9,669 bases of DNA from Planctomycetia bacterium (GTDB lineage Bacteria > Planctomycetota > UBA1135 > GCA-002686595): positions 1-9,669 of the forward strand of contig SXKQ01000026.1 in the NCBI GenBank assembly GCA_005778045.1. The letters are read 5' to 3'. The notes under the pieces are model-generated. The model searched no databases, was not told the DNA's origin, and worked only from the letters and a program-made list of their open reading frames with translations. The position numbers and the translations under genes are program-made. Positions 1 through 6,646 of this stretch are shown here, piece by piece. Position 1 is the stretch's first letter. Each line of letters opens with the position of its first letter.

Positions 1-278
1 TCGGCATGGGTATCGTGCCGCTGCAGTTCCGCAGCGGCGAGACCGCGGAGTCGCTCGGCCTCACGGGCCGCGAGACCTACGACATCGTCGGGCTCGCCAA
101 GGGCGTCGAGGGCGGCTTGGCGGAGAGCCGCGACGTCGAGGTGCGCGCCACGCGCGAGGATGGCAAGACGATCGTATTCCGTGCGATCGTGCGCATCGAT
201 ACGCCCCAGGAGCGCCAGTACGTGCGCCATGGCGGCATCCTGCAGTACGTGCTCCGCAAGCTCGCGGGCACGGCCTGA
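1..278 (+). CDS. acnA: Aconitate hydratase AcnA, C-terminal end (5' truncated by window)
   Basis: This is the last ~91 residues of an aconitase, which isomerises citrate to isocitrate through cis-aconitate in the TCA cycle using a [4Fe-4S] cluster. The reading frame is open from the window edge (first full codon at base 3) to TGA at 276-278, so the gene starts outside. Visible signatures are GMGIVPLQF followed by SGETAESLGL and the closing RIDTPQERQYVRHGGILQYV, all typical of the swivel domain (domain 4) of the AcnA/IRP1 branch rather than AcnB. The cluster-binding cysteines lie in the missing N-terminal part. The full protein is normally about 900 residues. The fragment looks intact, with no frameshift. 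A strong hairpin begins 26 nt after the stop codon. Confidence 0.95.
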   Translation, partial: GMGIVPLQFRSGETAESLGLTGRETYDIVGLAKGVEGGLAESRDVEVRATREDGKTIVFRAIVRIDTPQERQYVRHGGILQYVLRKLAGTA

Positions 279-303
279 GAGGCGCTCGATCCGAGCATGC
301 AGA

Positions 304-329
304 GCACCTCGGGGTGAGCTCCGGGGTGC
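304..329 (+). terminator. Hairpin downstream of acnA, probable terminator or mRNA-stabilising stem
   Basis: Bases 304-314 can pair with 319-329 to give an 11-bp uninterrupted stem (nine Watson-Crick pairs plus G-U at 309/324 and 313/320) closed by the tetraloop TGAG. It starts 26 nt after the acnA stop in a 190-bp intergenic stretch, the longest in the window. No T-tract follows, so it is not a textbook intrinsic terminator. It could be a T-less terminator, as often proposed in GC-rich genomes, or a 3' stability element. The rest of 279-468 is GC-rich, and I could not pick a convincing -35/-10 pair for pgl there. Confidence 0.5.
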
Positions 330-468
330 CCTGCGTCGTCGCCGGGCGCGCGCCACCCGAAGTTCTTGCCGCGGCGTTCGCCGGGCGGAGCGCGAGCGGC
401 TCCTAATCTGGACGGTGGCGCTCCGCGCGGCGCCTGCGCGCGGTAGCCTTCGCTGGGGGTCTTGAGCC

Positions 469-1152
469 ATGGAACTCGCTCGTCCGGAGATGGTGCTTGT
501 GGGGCCCGGCCAGCTCGGCCGGACAGTGGCGCTGCGCATCGCGGCACGGTTGCAGGCGGCAGTGAAGGCGCGTGGGGTGGCGACGCTGGCGCTGTCGGGC
601 GGGCCGCAGACGCCGTGGGTGTACCGCGCCCTGCGCGAGCTTGCGCTGCCGTGGGAGCGCATCGAGTTCTGGTTCGCCGACGAGCGCTGCGTGCCCGAGC
701 GGCACCCGGCCTCGAACTGGTACGCCGCAGCGGATCTGCTCTTCAGCGACATCCGCATCCGCGCTGAGGGGGCTTTCCGCATCGAGGCCGAGCGACCTGA
801 CCACGACGAGGTCGCGCGCGAGTACGAGGAGCGGCTCCCCGAACGCCTCGACGTCACGCTGCTCGAGCTCGGGCTCGACGGGCACCTCGCCGGTCTCTTC
901 CCGGGCTCCAGCGCGCTGTTCGAGCGCGAGCGACGCGTGATCGCCGTCGAGACCGCTGCCAAGCCCCATCACCGGATCACGGTCACGCCGCCGGTGTTCG
1001 AGAGCTCGGACGAGCTGATCGTGCTCGCCACGGGGCGCGACCGGGCGGCGGCTGTGCGAGCGGCCCTCGACCCGAGCTCGCCGTCGCTCCTGCCGGCGCG
1101 CTGTGCGCTGCGCGGCACTTGGTTCGTCGACGCGGGCTCCAAGGCCGCCTGA
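469..1152 (+). CDS. pgl: 6-phosphogluconolactonase (DevB/Pgl family)
   Basis: This enzyme hydrolyses 6-phosphoglucono-1,5-lactone to 6-phosphogluconate, the second step of the oxidative pentose phosphate pathway, in the cytoplasm. At 227 residues it has the normal family length. Family motifs appear in order: SGG with TP (residues 43-49), the phosphate/substrate-binding block DERCVP (71-76) followed by SN at 82-83, and LGLDGHLAGLFPG (134-146) containing the catalytic-type His139, then HRITVTPPV (168-176). The position where many homologues have Lys in the late TG..K motif is Arg here (GRDRA, 189-193), a conservative change. The ATG at 469 is preceded by a G-run (455-459) about 9 nt upstream. 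The usual partner zwf (glucose-6-phosphate dehydrogenase) is not in the window, so pgl may be a stand-alone gene or may share a transcript with the membrane protein gene that follows after 64 nt. Confidence 0.93.
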   Translation: MELARPEMVLVGPGQLGRTVALRIAARLQAAVKARGVATLALSGGPQTPWVYRALRELALPWERIEFWFADERCVPERHPASNWYAAADLLFSDIRIRAEGAFRIEAERPDHDEVAREYEERLPERLDVTLLELGLDGHLAGLFPGSSALFERERRVIAVETAAKPHHRITVTPPVFESSDELIVLATGRDRAAAVRAALDPSSPSLLPARCALRGTWFVDAGSKAA

Positions 1153-1206
1153 GCGGGCGTGCGGTGGCTCGCGCTGGCGCGCATTGCCGCGAAGTTGCAA
1201 GCTCGC

Positions 1207-1210
1207 GAGG
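1207..1210 (+). promoter_or_regulatory. Ribosome binding site deciding the start of the membrane protein
   Basis: GAGG at 1207-1210 lies 6 nt before the ATG at 1217 but directly abuts the in-frame ATG at 1211. Normal spacing therefore favours 1217 as the start. Much longer in-frame starts, such as ATG 1103, would run through the end of pgl and add no membrane-like sequence. Confidence 0.45.
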
Positions 1211-1216
1211 ATGGGA

Positions 1217-2071
1217 ATGGACCGACCGGGCTGGGTGACTCTCGCGTGCGGACTCGCGCTCGTGGCGTTCTTCTGGCCGCTGAACTGGATGCTCGAGAGC
1301 ACGCACGTGCTCTTCTTCCCGCTCTGGCTCGGCTACGTGCTCGCGGTCGACGGCCTCGTGCGGCTGCGCACGGGCACATCGCTCCTCGCGCGCGCTCCGC
1401 GCACGTTTGTCGCACTGTTTCCGCTCTCGGTCCCGAGCTGGTGGCTGTTCGAGGCCTTCAACGCGCGCCTGCACAACTGGGAGTACCTCGGTGCGGAGCG
1501 CTTCAGCGACCTCGAGTACTTCCTCTACGCGTCCCTCTCGTTCTCGACGGTCGTGCCGGCTGTGTTCGAGAGCGCGGAACTCGTGCGCAGCTTCGCCTTC
1601 GTCGAGCGCTTCGCGCACGGTCCGCGCTTCCCGCGCCGGGGCGACAGCGCCGGCTATCGAGCCGCGCTCGTGGCGCTCGGCCTCGCCCTGACGGCGGCGA
1701 CGCTCCTGTGGCCGCGCCAGTGCTTCCCGTTCGTGTGGATGGGGCCCGTGTTCGTGCTGGAAGCGCTGTGCCTGCGGCTCGGGCGACGCTGCTTCACGGA
1801 CGGGCTCCTGCACGGCGACTGGCGCACCTGGATGGCGCTGTGGCTCGGCGGGCTCCTGTGCGGGTTCTTCTGGGAGATGTGGAACCTCTGGAGCTACCCG
1901 AAGTGGATCTACCACGTGCCCTACGTGGGCTTCTGGAAGGTGTTCGAGATGCCGATCCTCGGCTATCTGGGCTACCTGCCGTTCGCGATGGAGCTGTACC
2001 TCATGGCCCAGCTTGCGCTGCCGCGAGAGCGCGGCATTCCGCTCGCGCCGCGGGGCGAAGTAAGCTCCTGA
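1217..2071 (+). CDS. Polytopic inner-membrane protein with internal duplication, function unknown
   Basis: I do not recognise a named family. The 284-residue protein is strongly hydrophobic with roughly eight predicted membrane segments (about 6-24, 31-49, 63-80, 100-118, 147-165, 170-187, 204-222 and 242-265) and no cleavable signal. Two halves resemble each other. The first has a hydrophobic helix ending in WP (20-21), then FPLWLGY (34-40), WWLFEAFN (75-82) and NWEY (87-90). The second has a helix ending in WP (165-166), FPFVWMG (170-176), GFFWEMWN (216-223) and PKWIY (228-232). The acidic residue and Asn inside the W-x-x-E/F-N motifs are unusual in a membrane helix and may be functional. 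The C-terminal motif FEMPILGYLGYLPFAMELY spans 243-261. The gene follows pgl after 64 nt, and its TGA is one base from the start of the metallopeptidase, which suggests translational coupling. The start could also be ATG 1211 (286 residues). Confidence 0.8.
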   Translation: MDRPGWVTLACGLALVAFFWPLNWMLESTHVLFFPLWLGYVLAVDGLVRLRTGTSLLARAPRTFVALFPLSVPSWWLFEAFNARLHNWEYLGAERFSDLEYFLYASLSFSTVVPAVFESAELVRSFAFVERFAHGPRFPRRGDSAGYRAALVALGLALTAATLLWPRQCFPFVWMGPVFVLEALCLRLGRRCFTDGLLHGDWRTWMALWLGGLLCGFFWEMWNLWSYPKWIYHVPYVGFWKVFEMPILGYLGYLPFAMELYLMAQLALPRERGIPLAPRGEVSS

Positions 2072-2072
2072 G

Positions 2073-4238
2073 ATGCTGACCTTCGCGCTGCAGGATGCGC
2101 TGACGCGCACGTGGGCCTCGTGCGATGCGCGAGCCGATGCGCTCGTGTTGCACGACGTCGATGGCGACCGCCGCGCGGATGCGTGCGTGCGCATCGCGGG
2201 CGCTTGGCTGGTCGCTCGCACGATCGAGGGCTGGAAGGCGAGCGGCTGGAAGAACGCGGAGAGCTTTGGTGCCGCGCTCGCCGAGGAGCTCGAGCGCCGC
2301 GCGAGCGAAGGCACCGGCGCCGCGCCGGTGCTGGAGCCGCCTGCGTACCAGCTCGACGCCGTGTACGCCTTCGCGTCCCGCGGCGATGTCGACGGCGATG
2401 GCGTGGACGACACGCTGCGCGCCTTCCGCTGCACGCGCCCGGGAAACTTTCTCGAGCTGCGGCTCGAACCCAGCGACGCACGTCTCCGCGATATCGACGG
2501 CGATGGGCTGCTCGACGCGTGGGAGAGCGAGGGACTGCCGCGCGGGATCGACGGCGGCAACGCGAAGCTCGATCCGCGCCGTCCGGACGTGATCTGTGCC
2601 GTCGCTCCGTACGAGGGCGTCGATCGGGCGAAGCTCGAGCGTGAGCTGCTCTCCGTGGCGCGTATCTACGACGCCGCCGGCGTGCAGTTCTGGTGGCGCG
2701 TGGACCCGAGCCTGCCGCCCGAGCGACAGGCGGGTGGCGACTGGGCCGCTTGCGCTGCGCTCAACTTTCCTGCGCGCGAGCGCGGCGTCCTGCACTGGAT
2801 GCAGGTCACGAACTCCGGTGGGGGACAGGCCCTTCAAACCGGCGACATGGGCGGCTGCGGCAACGGCTTCGCGGTGTTCGCGCACGAGTTCGGGCACCAG
2901 CTCTCGCTCTCGCACACGGGCGACAGCGAACCTGCGTGGTGCCCGCTGTACCCGTCGCTCCTGAACTACGCCTACAACTACTCTCTCGGAGGCAACGCGA
3001 ACGCGGTCAAGCTCTCCGATGGTCGCTTCGCGAGCGTGGAGTTGCGCGAGGACCGACTCGAGGAACGGCTGCCGTTCTCGCTCGACAGCCTGCGCTTCCT
3101 CGCAGCTGCACCGTACCGCTTCACGCTCGCCGCCGACGGAGAGTACTCGACTTGCATCGACTGGAACCATGATGGAGTGTTCTCGGACACACCCGTGCGA
3201 GCGGACATCAACTACGGCGGCTCGACGTCCTGCGGGATCCGACGCGATCTGGGCGGCGTGTCCATCGGGGCTGCGCCGGCGCTCGCGTACGTGGGTGAGC
3301 GCGCGTGGCTCGCGACCCTCGACGCGACGCAGGCGACGGTGTCCCTGCGCCGCTTCGAGGGAGACGAGCGCTGGAGCTCGCCGCGTACGGTGCCGGACTC
3401 GGCCACCAACGAGGATCCGTTGCTCGTCGACGCTTGGGGACGCGGCATGTTGCTCACGCGGCGCGTCGGCGGCTGGTCCGCGAGCCTGTTCGATGCCAAC
3501 GAGGTGCGCGAGCGAGCCGACGTGGGGGGCTTGCCGGACCGCGAGCTCTCCGCCACGCGCGTCGGTGAGCGGATCCTGTTCGTGACGCGCACGAGCGAGG
3601 GACAGCTGGAAGCGTTCTGGCTCGATGGAGCCGAGCGGCTCGAGGTCTCGCGCGGCGGAGCGCTCCCGCTGGAGTCGGCGGTTCCGGTCGGCCTCGGAGT
3701 CGATCCGCGCGACGGGCGCATCGTGCTCGCGAGCGCGGCGACGAACTCCAAGGGCGCGCCGTTCTCCCTGCGCGTCTCGTGGCTCGCTCCCGACGGCGAC
3801 TCGCTGCAGGTCCTGGAGAGCATGTGGGTGCGCGGCGAGGCGGGAGCGCGCTGTTCGACGCGGCCGGTGGTCGCGTTCGACGAGCAGGGGCAGCTCCACC
3901 TGTTCCACACAGAGATGCCCGGGCTCGAAGGGCAGATGAACGTCACGCGCACGCGCCGCATCGGCAACGCGAAGCTCGATGACGGCTGGCTGTCGTCGAC
4001 GCTCTACGACGTCTGGACTCGAACGCGTCGGCCGCTCGCGTTCGCTGCCGGTGCCCAAGGCGCTCTGTTCGCTTTCCGCTGGGACGCAGCCGAGGCCCAC
4101 GGCATGCGCGTGAACGGGCTGCTCGTGGCCCACGAGGGCTTCGGCATCGATCTTGAGCCCATGCGTGACCTAGACGACGGCGCCAAGATCCGCCTGCACG
4201 GCCTCGCGCACTCGATCCTGTGGATGCAGGAGCGCTGA
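2073..4238 (+). CDS. Zincin metallopeptidase with calcium-loop N-terminus and propeller-like C-terminus
   Basis: The 721-residue product carries the zinc-peptidase motif HEFGHQLSLSH (271-281): His271, His275 and His281 as ligands and Glu272 as the general base. This is the metzincin pattern, but with Ser278 at the usual Gly. The downstream SLLNYAYNY (295-303) matches the Met-turn region of related secreted proteases but has Leu where Met is expected. DxDxDG-type calcium loops sit at residues 28, 105 and 140; the last (DIDGDGLLDAWESEG) is like thrombospondin type 3. CIDWNHDGVFSDTP (361-374) is a motif seen in related secreted peptidases. Residues ~385-721 contain no catalytic motif and look like beta-propeller repeats. 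The only possible start is ATG 2073, because an in-frame TAA lies at 2061. That start gives no obvious signal peptide, which is odd for this family. The start lies one base after the upstream stop. Confidence 0.85.
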   Translation: MLTFALQDALTRTWASCDARADALVLHDVDGDRRADACVRIAGAWLVARTIEGWKASGWKNAESFGAALAEELERRASEGTGAAPVLEPPAYQLDAVYAFASRGDVDGDGVDDTLRAFRCTRPGNFLELRLEPSDARLRDIDGDGLLDAWESEGLPRGIDGGNAKLDPRRPDVICAVAPYEGVDRAKLERELLSVARIYDAAGVQFWWRVDPSLPPERQAGGDWAACAALNFPARERGVLHWMQVTNSGGGQALQTGDMGGCGNGFAVFAHEFGHQLSLSHTGDSEPAWCPLYPSLLNYAYNYSLGGNANAVKLSDGRFASVELREDRLEERLPFSLDSLRFLAAAPYRFTLAADGEYSTCIDWNHDGVFSDTPVRADINYGGSTSCGIRRDLGGVSIGAAPALAYVGERAWLATLDATQATVSLRRFEGDERWSSPRTVPDSATNEDPLLVDAWGRGMLLTRRVGGWSASLFDANEVRERADVGGLPDRELSATRVGERILFVTRTSEGQLEAFWLDGAERLEVSRGGALPLESAVPVGLGVDPRDGRIVLASAATNSKGAPFSLRVSWLAPDGDSLQVLESMWVRGEAGARCSTRPVVAFDEQGQLHLFHTEMPGLEGQMNVTRTRRIGNAKLDDGWLSSTLYDVWTRTRRPLAFAAGAQGALFAFRWDAAEAHGMRVNGLLVAHEGFGIDLEPMRDLDDGAKIRLHGLAHSILWMQER

Positions 4239-4260
4239 GCGACCGCGCCGACGACGAAGC

Positions 4261-4443
4261 TCACTTGTCCGCGACGTCCTCGAAGTCGAACGAGTTCTTC
4301 GGGTCGACGGGCGCGATCTTGAACACGAAGTTGAGGCCGGCGGGCTTCTTGGCCTCGGCGGGGTTTGCCGGCGCGGACTTGTCGGCCGCCGCGCCAGACG
4401 CCTCGGCGCCCGTCGCTTCCTCGTCCTTGCGCTGCTCCTTCAT
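4261..4443 (-). CDS. Small 60-residue protein, candidate RiPP precursor peptide
   Basis: I know of no named homologue. Residues 1-36 are hydrophilic and low in complexity (Ala, Glu, Lys, Pro), beginning MKEQRKDEEATG. Residues 37-60 are distinct, with four Phe in two F-x-F pairs (F39/F41 and F52/F54), a central KIAPVDPKNS and an acidic tail ending DVADK. There is no Cys, Trp, Gly-Gly motif, signal peptide or membrane segment. The ATG (4443-4441) overlaps the TGA of the radical SAM gene in an ATGA, and AGGAGA lies 7 nt upstream, the best ribosome binding site in the window. The upstream enzyme ends in a PqqD-like peptide-binding domain. By analogy with RiPP loci this suggests a leader (1-36) and core (37-60), but that is inference. 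A small accessory or chaperone protein is the main alternative. A longer in-frame version starting at 4602 is rejected because it runs inside the radical SAM gene. Confidence 0.72.
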   Translation of the reverse strand: MKEQRKDEEATGAEASGAAADKSAPANPAEAKKPAGLNFVFKIAPVDPKNSFDFEDVADK

Positions 4444-6641
4444 CGGGCGTTCTCCTGCTCGAAGAGCCGAGCCTTCTGCATGTCCTCGACGCAGCGCATG
4501 GCCTCGCTGCGGACCTCGTGCGGGACGATCTCGATCACCTGCTCCACCGTGCGCGTGCCGTCGCAGCGCTCGAGCAGCAGTGCCGCCGCCGCCGAGAAGC
4601 ACTGCACCTCGCCGGTAGCCGGGTCGTACACGAGCGTCGCGTCGCTGGGCTCCTCGCGCGGCAGCTCGCGGTCGAAGCGCTCGCGATCCTCGTCCTCGAC
4701 CAGATCCGACTGGTAGCGCGGCCGCAGCGTGGCGGAGTCGATCGTGGAGAGCCGCTGGTCGATCTGGGCGCGGTCGTAGCGCAGCTCGCGGCGCAAGAGC
4801 TCGTGCCGGCGCTGGGGGCGCGCGACGGAGCCCGCTGCCGTACGCGGCCGCTCGAGCACGTCAGCGCACAGCTTCTCCCAGCTCCCCGCGCGCGCGAGGT
4901 ACAGGAAGTAGTGACTCTTGAGCTCGTGGTAGAGCATGTTCGTGTTCTGGAACACGGGGAAGTACGAGCGCAGCGCGCGCGTGAACTCTAGATACATGTC
5001 GCGCGCCTCGCGCCGGCTCATGCCGCTCGCGCACTTGAAGTCGTAGTAGACCTGCAGGTCCGCCGAGGCATCGGGATAGATCTCGACGATGTCGAACTCC
5101 TCGCGCCGCTTGAAGATCTCGCTCGACTCGTCGAGGTAGAACACGCGCACGCTGACTTCCTGGATCGCGTCGCGGTTGGCGAGGATCGTCTGCAGCGTCT
5201 CGCTTGCCTCGTCGCGCGTCTCGGTGGGGAAGCCGATCATCACGTAGAGCGTGACGGAGATGCCGGACTTTCGCACGCGGCGCACGAGTTCCATCGACTT
5301 GTCGGGGTCGATTCCCTTGCACATGCGGGCGAGCACGCGGCGCGACGAGCTCTCGTAGCCAAAGGCGATGCGCTTGCAACCAGCCTTCGCCATGGCGTCG
5401 CACACTTCCTGCGTGAACGCCTCGTGCTCAAGGCGCGCATCGCACCACCAGTCGATATCGAGGCCCGCGTCGAGGATCGCCTGCGGCAGCCGCGCGGCCA
5501 TGTTGGGCGGCAGGTCCTCGATGGCGAGGTAGAAGTGCTTGGTACGGTACTTCTCCGAGAGTTTGCGCATGTCCTCGACCGTCTGGTCGATGGCGCGCCC
5601 GCGGTAGCCCGGGCCGATGACGGTGTAGAGCGTGCAGAACACGCACTTGCCCCAGTAGCAGCCGCGCGTGATCGCAAGCGGCAGCACGAGCTCGGGCGAG
5701 AAGTACTTGTCGAGCGGCATGCCGTCGAAGTCGGGCGTCGGCAGCGTCTTGATGTCGAGCGGGTCGCGGTGCGTGTTGTGACGCACAGTCCCGTCGCTGT
5801 CGCGCCACATCATGTTCGGGATCGAGGCGAGTTCGCGGCGGCCGCTCTCGATCTCGCGACACAGCGCCAGCAGCGGGCCTTCGCCCTCGAGCATGATGAA
5901 GCTGTCGATCACGCCCCACACTTCGGGGCGCTTGCTGAGCTTCTCCGCGACGTAGGCGAGCAATCCGCCGCCGACCGTGATGTGGATCGAGGGTTTCCAC
6001 TCCTTGATCAGCCGCGCCAGCGTGAAGGCCGGGATGGCCTGGCTCGGGAAGGTGAGCGAGATGCCGACGAGGTCGGGGTCGAGCGCACGCAGGCGCGGGA
6101 GCGTGTGCTCGCGGAAGAACTCGAGGAACGGGTTCTCCTGTTCGTCAGCCGTACCAGCGAGGATCTCGGAGCTGCGTTCGACCGAGTAGCGCATCACGAA
6201 GCCGTGCGCGGTCAGACGGCTCGGCGCATACTCCGTCGAGATGATGCGCAGGCCCTGCTCGATCGTCCGTCCGGCCCACAGGTAGCGCTCGTAGTCGTAA
6301 AAGAGCTCCTTCGTGCGCAGGACGCGCTTGGCCTCCTCGATGTCGGCGGCGACACGCTCGCCCACGAGGTCGATCTCCGACAGCGTCTGGTACTGCTCCA
6401 TGTCGGAGAAGCGCAGCGTGTCCTTCGCGTCGAGCTGCGCCATGCGTGCGCGCGCGCGAATTCGGCCGAGCGAGCGCTCGAGCCGCTCCTTCGAGAGGAA
6501 GTGGTCGTAGGCGAGGATGCTCTCGTCGAACATCTCGACCTGCCCCACGTCGTGGGCTCGCAGGTACGCCGCCAGCGACGGCAAGCTCAGATAGGGCTGG
6601 GTGAAATGTCCCTGCGGGGGGAAGACGAGCGCGACCTTCAT
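4440..6641 (-). CDS. B12-binding-type radical SAM enzyme with C-terminal PqqD-like (RRE) domain
   Basis: The 733-residue product has three parts. Residues 1-~265 form a cobalamin-binding-type Rossmann region: MKVALVFPPQ at the N-terminus, PDLVGISLTFPSQ (189-201), ITVGGG (221-226) and LEGEGP (251-256). No DxHxxG motif is visible, which is common in this class. The radical SAM core has Cys328, Cys333 and Cys336 in TRGCYWGKCVFC, a CX4CX2C spacing instead of CX3CX2C, then FGYESSS (427-433) and MIGFPTET (468-475). A charged linker leads to residues 667-733, which fit the PqqD-like fold: LVYDPATGEVQCFS, then CDGTRTVEQVIEIV and a helical end. PqqD-like domains act as RiPP recognition elements that bind leader peptides. 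Cobalamin radical SAM enzymes often methylate unactivated carbons. The likely substrate is the peptide encoded immediately downstream (ATGA overlap). The start at 6641 is 5 nt after the lipoprotein stop and has GAGGAG upstream. The same frame stays open to 7574, but that extension overlaps the lipoprotein gene and is rejected. Confidence 0.9.
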   Translation of the reverse strand: MKVALVFPPQGHFTQPYLSLPSLAAYLRAHDVGQVEMFDESILAYDHFLSKERLERSLGRIRARARMAQLDAKDTLRFSDMEQYQTLSEIDLVGERVAADIEEAKRVLRTKELFYDYERYLWAGRTIEQGLRIISTEYAPSRLTAHGFVMRYSVERSSEILAGTADEQENPFLEFFREHTLPRLRALDPDLVGISLTFPSQAIPAFTLARLIKEWKPSIHITVGGGLLAYVAEKLSKRPEVWGVIDSFIMLEGEGPLLALCREIESGRRELASIPNMMWRDSDGTVRHNTHRDPLDIKTLPTPDFDGMPLDKYFSPELVLPLAITRGCYWGKCVFCTLYTVIGPGYRGRAIDQTVEDMRKLSEKYRTKHFYLAIEDLPPNMAARLPQAILDAGLDIDWWCDARLEHEAFTQEVCDAMAKAGCKRIAFGYESSSRRVLARMCKGIDPDKSMELVRRVRKSGISVTLYVMIGFPTETRDEASETLQTILANRDAIQEVSVRVFYLDESSEIFKRREEFDIVEIYPDASADLQVYYDFKCASGMSRREARDMYLEFTRALRSYFPVFQNTNMLYHELKSHYFLYLARAGSWEKLCADVLERPRTAAGSVARPQRRHELLRRELRYDRAQIDQRLSTIDSATLRPRYQSDLVEDEDRERFDRELPREEPSDATLVYDPATGEVQCFSAAAALLLERCDGTRTVEQVIEIVPHEVRSEAMRCVEDMQKARLFEQENAR
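4451..4456 (-). promoter_or_regulatory. Strong Shine-Dalgarno for the small protein gene
   Basis: Read on the minus strand, AGGAGA is followed by 7 nt (ACGCCCG) and then ATG. It lies inside the last codons of the radical SAM gene. It is closer to consensus than the sites of the other genes here, which would favour more translation of the small protein than of the enzyme, as expected for a substrate peptide. Confidence 0.7.
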
Positions 6642-6646
6642 CGTGA

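Noticed and set aside
404..409. TAATCT as a possible -10 box for pgl
   Set aside because: There is no matching -35 at a suitable distance; a single AT-rich hexamer in GC-rich DNA is too weak to call.
417..434. 5-bp GGCGC/GCGCC inverted repeat before pgl
   Set aside because: It is short and expected by chance at this GC content, with no conserved context.
2001..4133. 710-residue - strand ORF opposite the metallopeptidase
   Set aside because: The product is compositionally skewed (Arg/Ala/His) and without domains; the + strand frame has zinc and calcium motifs.
4444..4602. Longer 113-residue version of the small protein
   Set aside because: The extra 53 residues overlap the PqqD-like domain of the radical SAM gene and are Arg/Gly/Ala-rich. 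The ATG at 4443 has an excellent Shine-Dalgarno.
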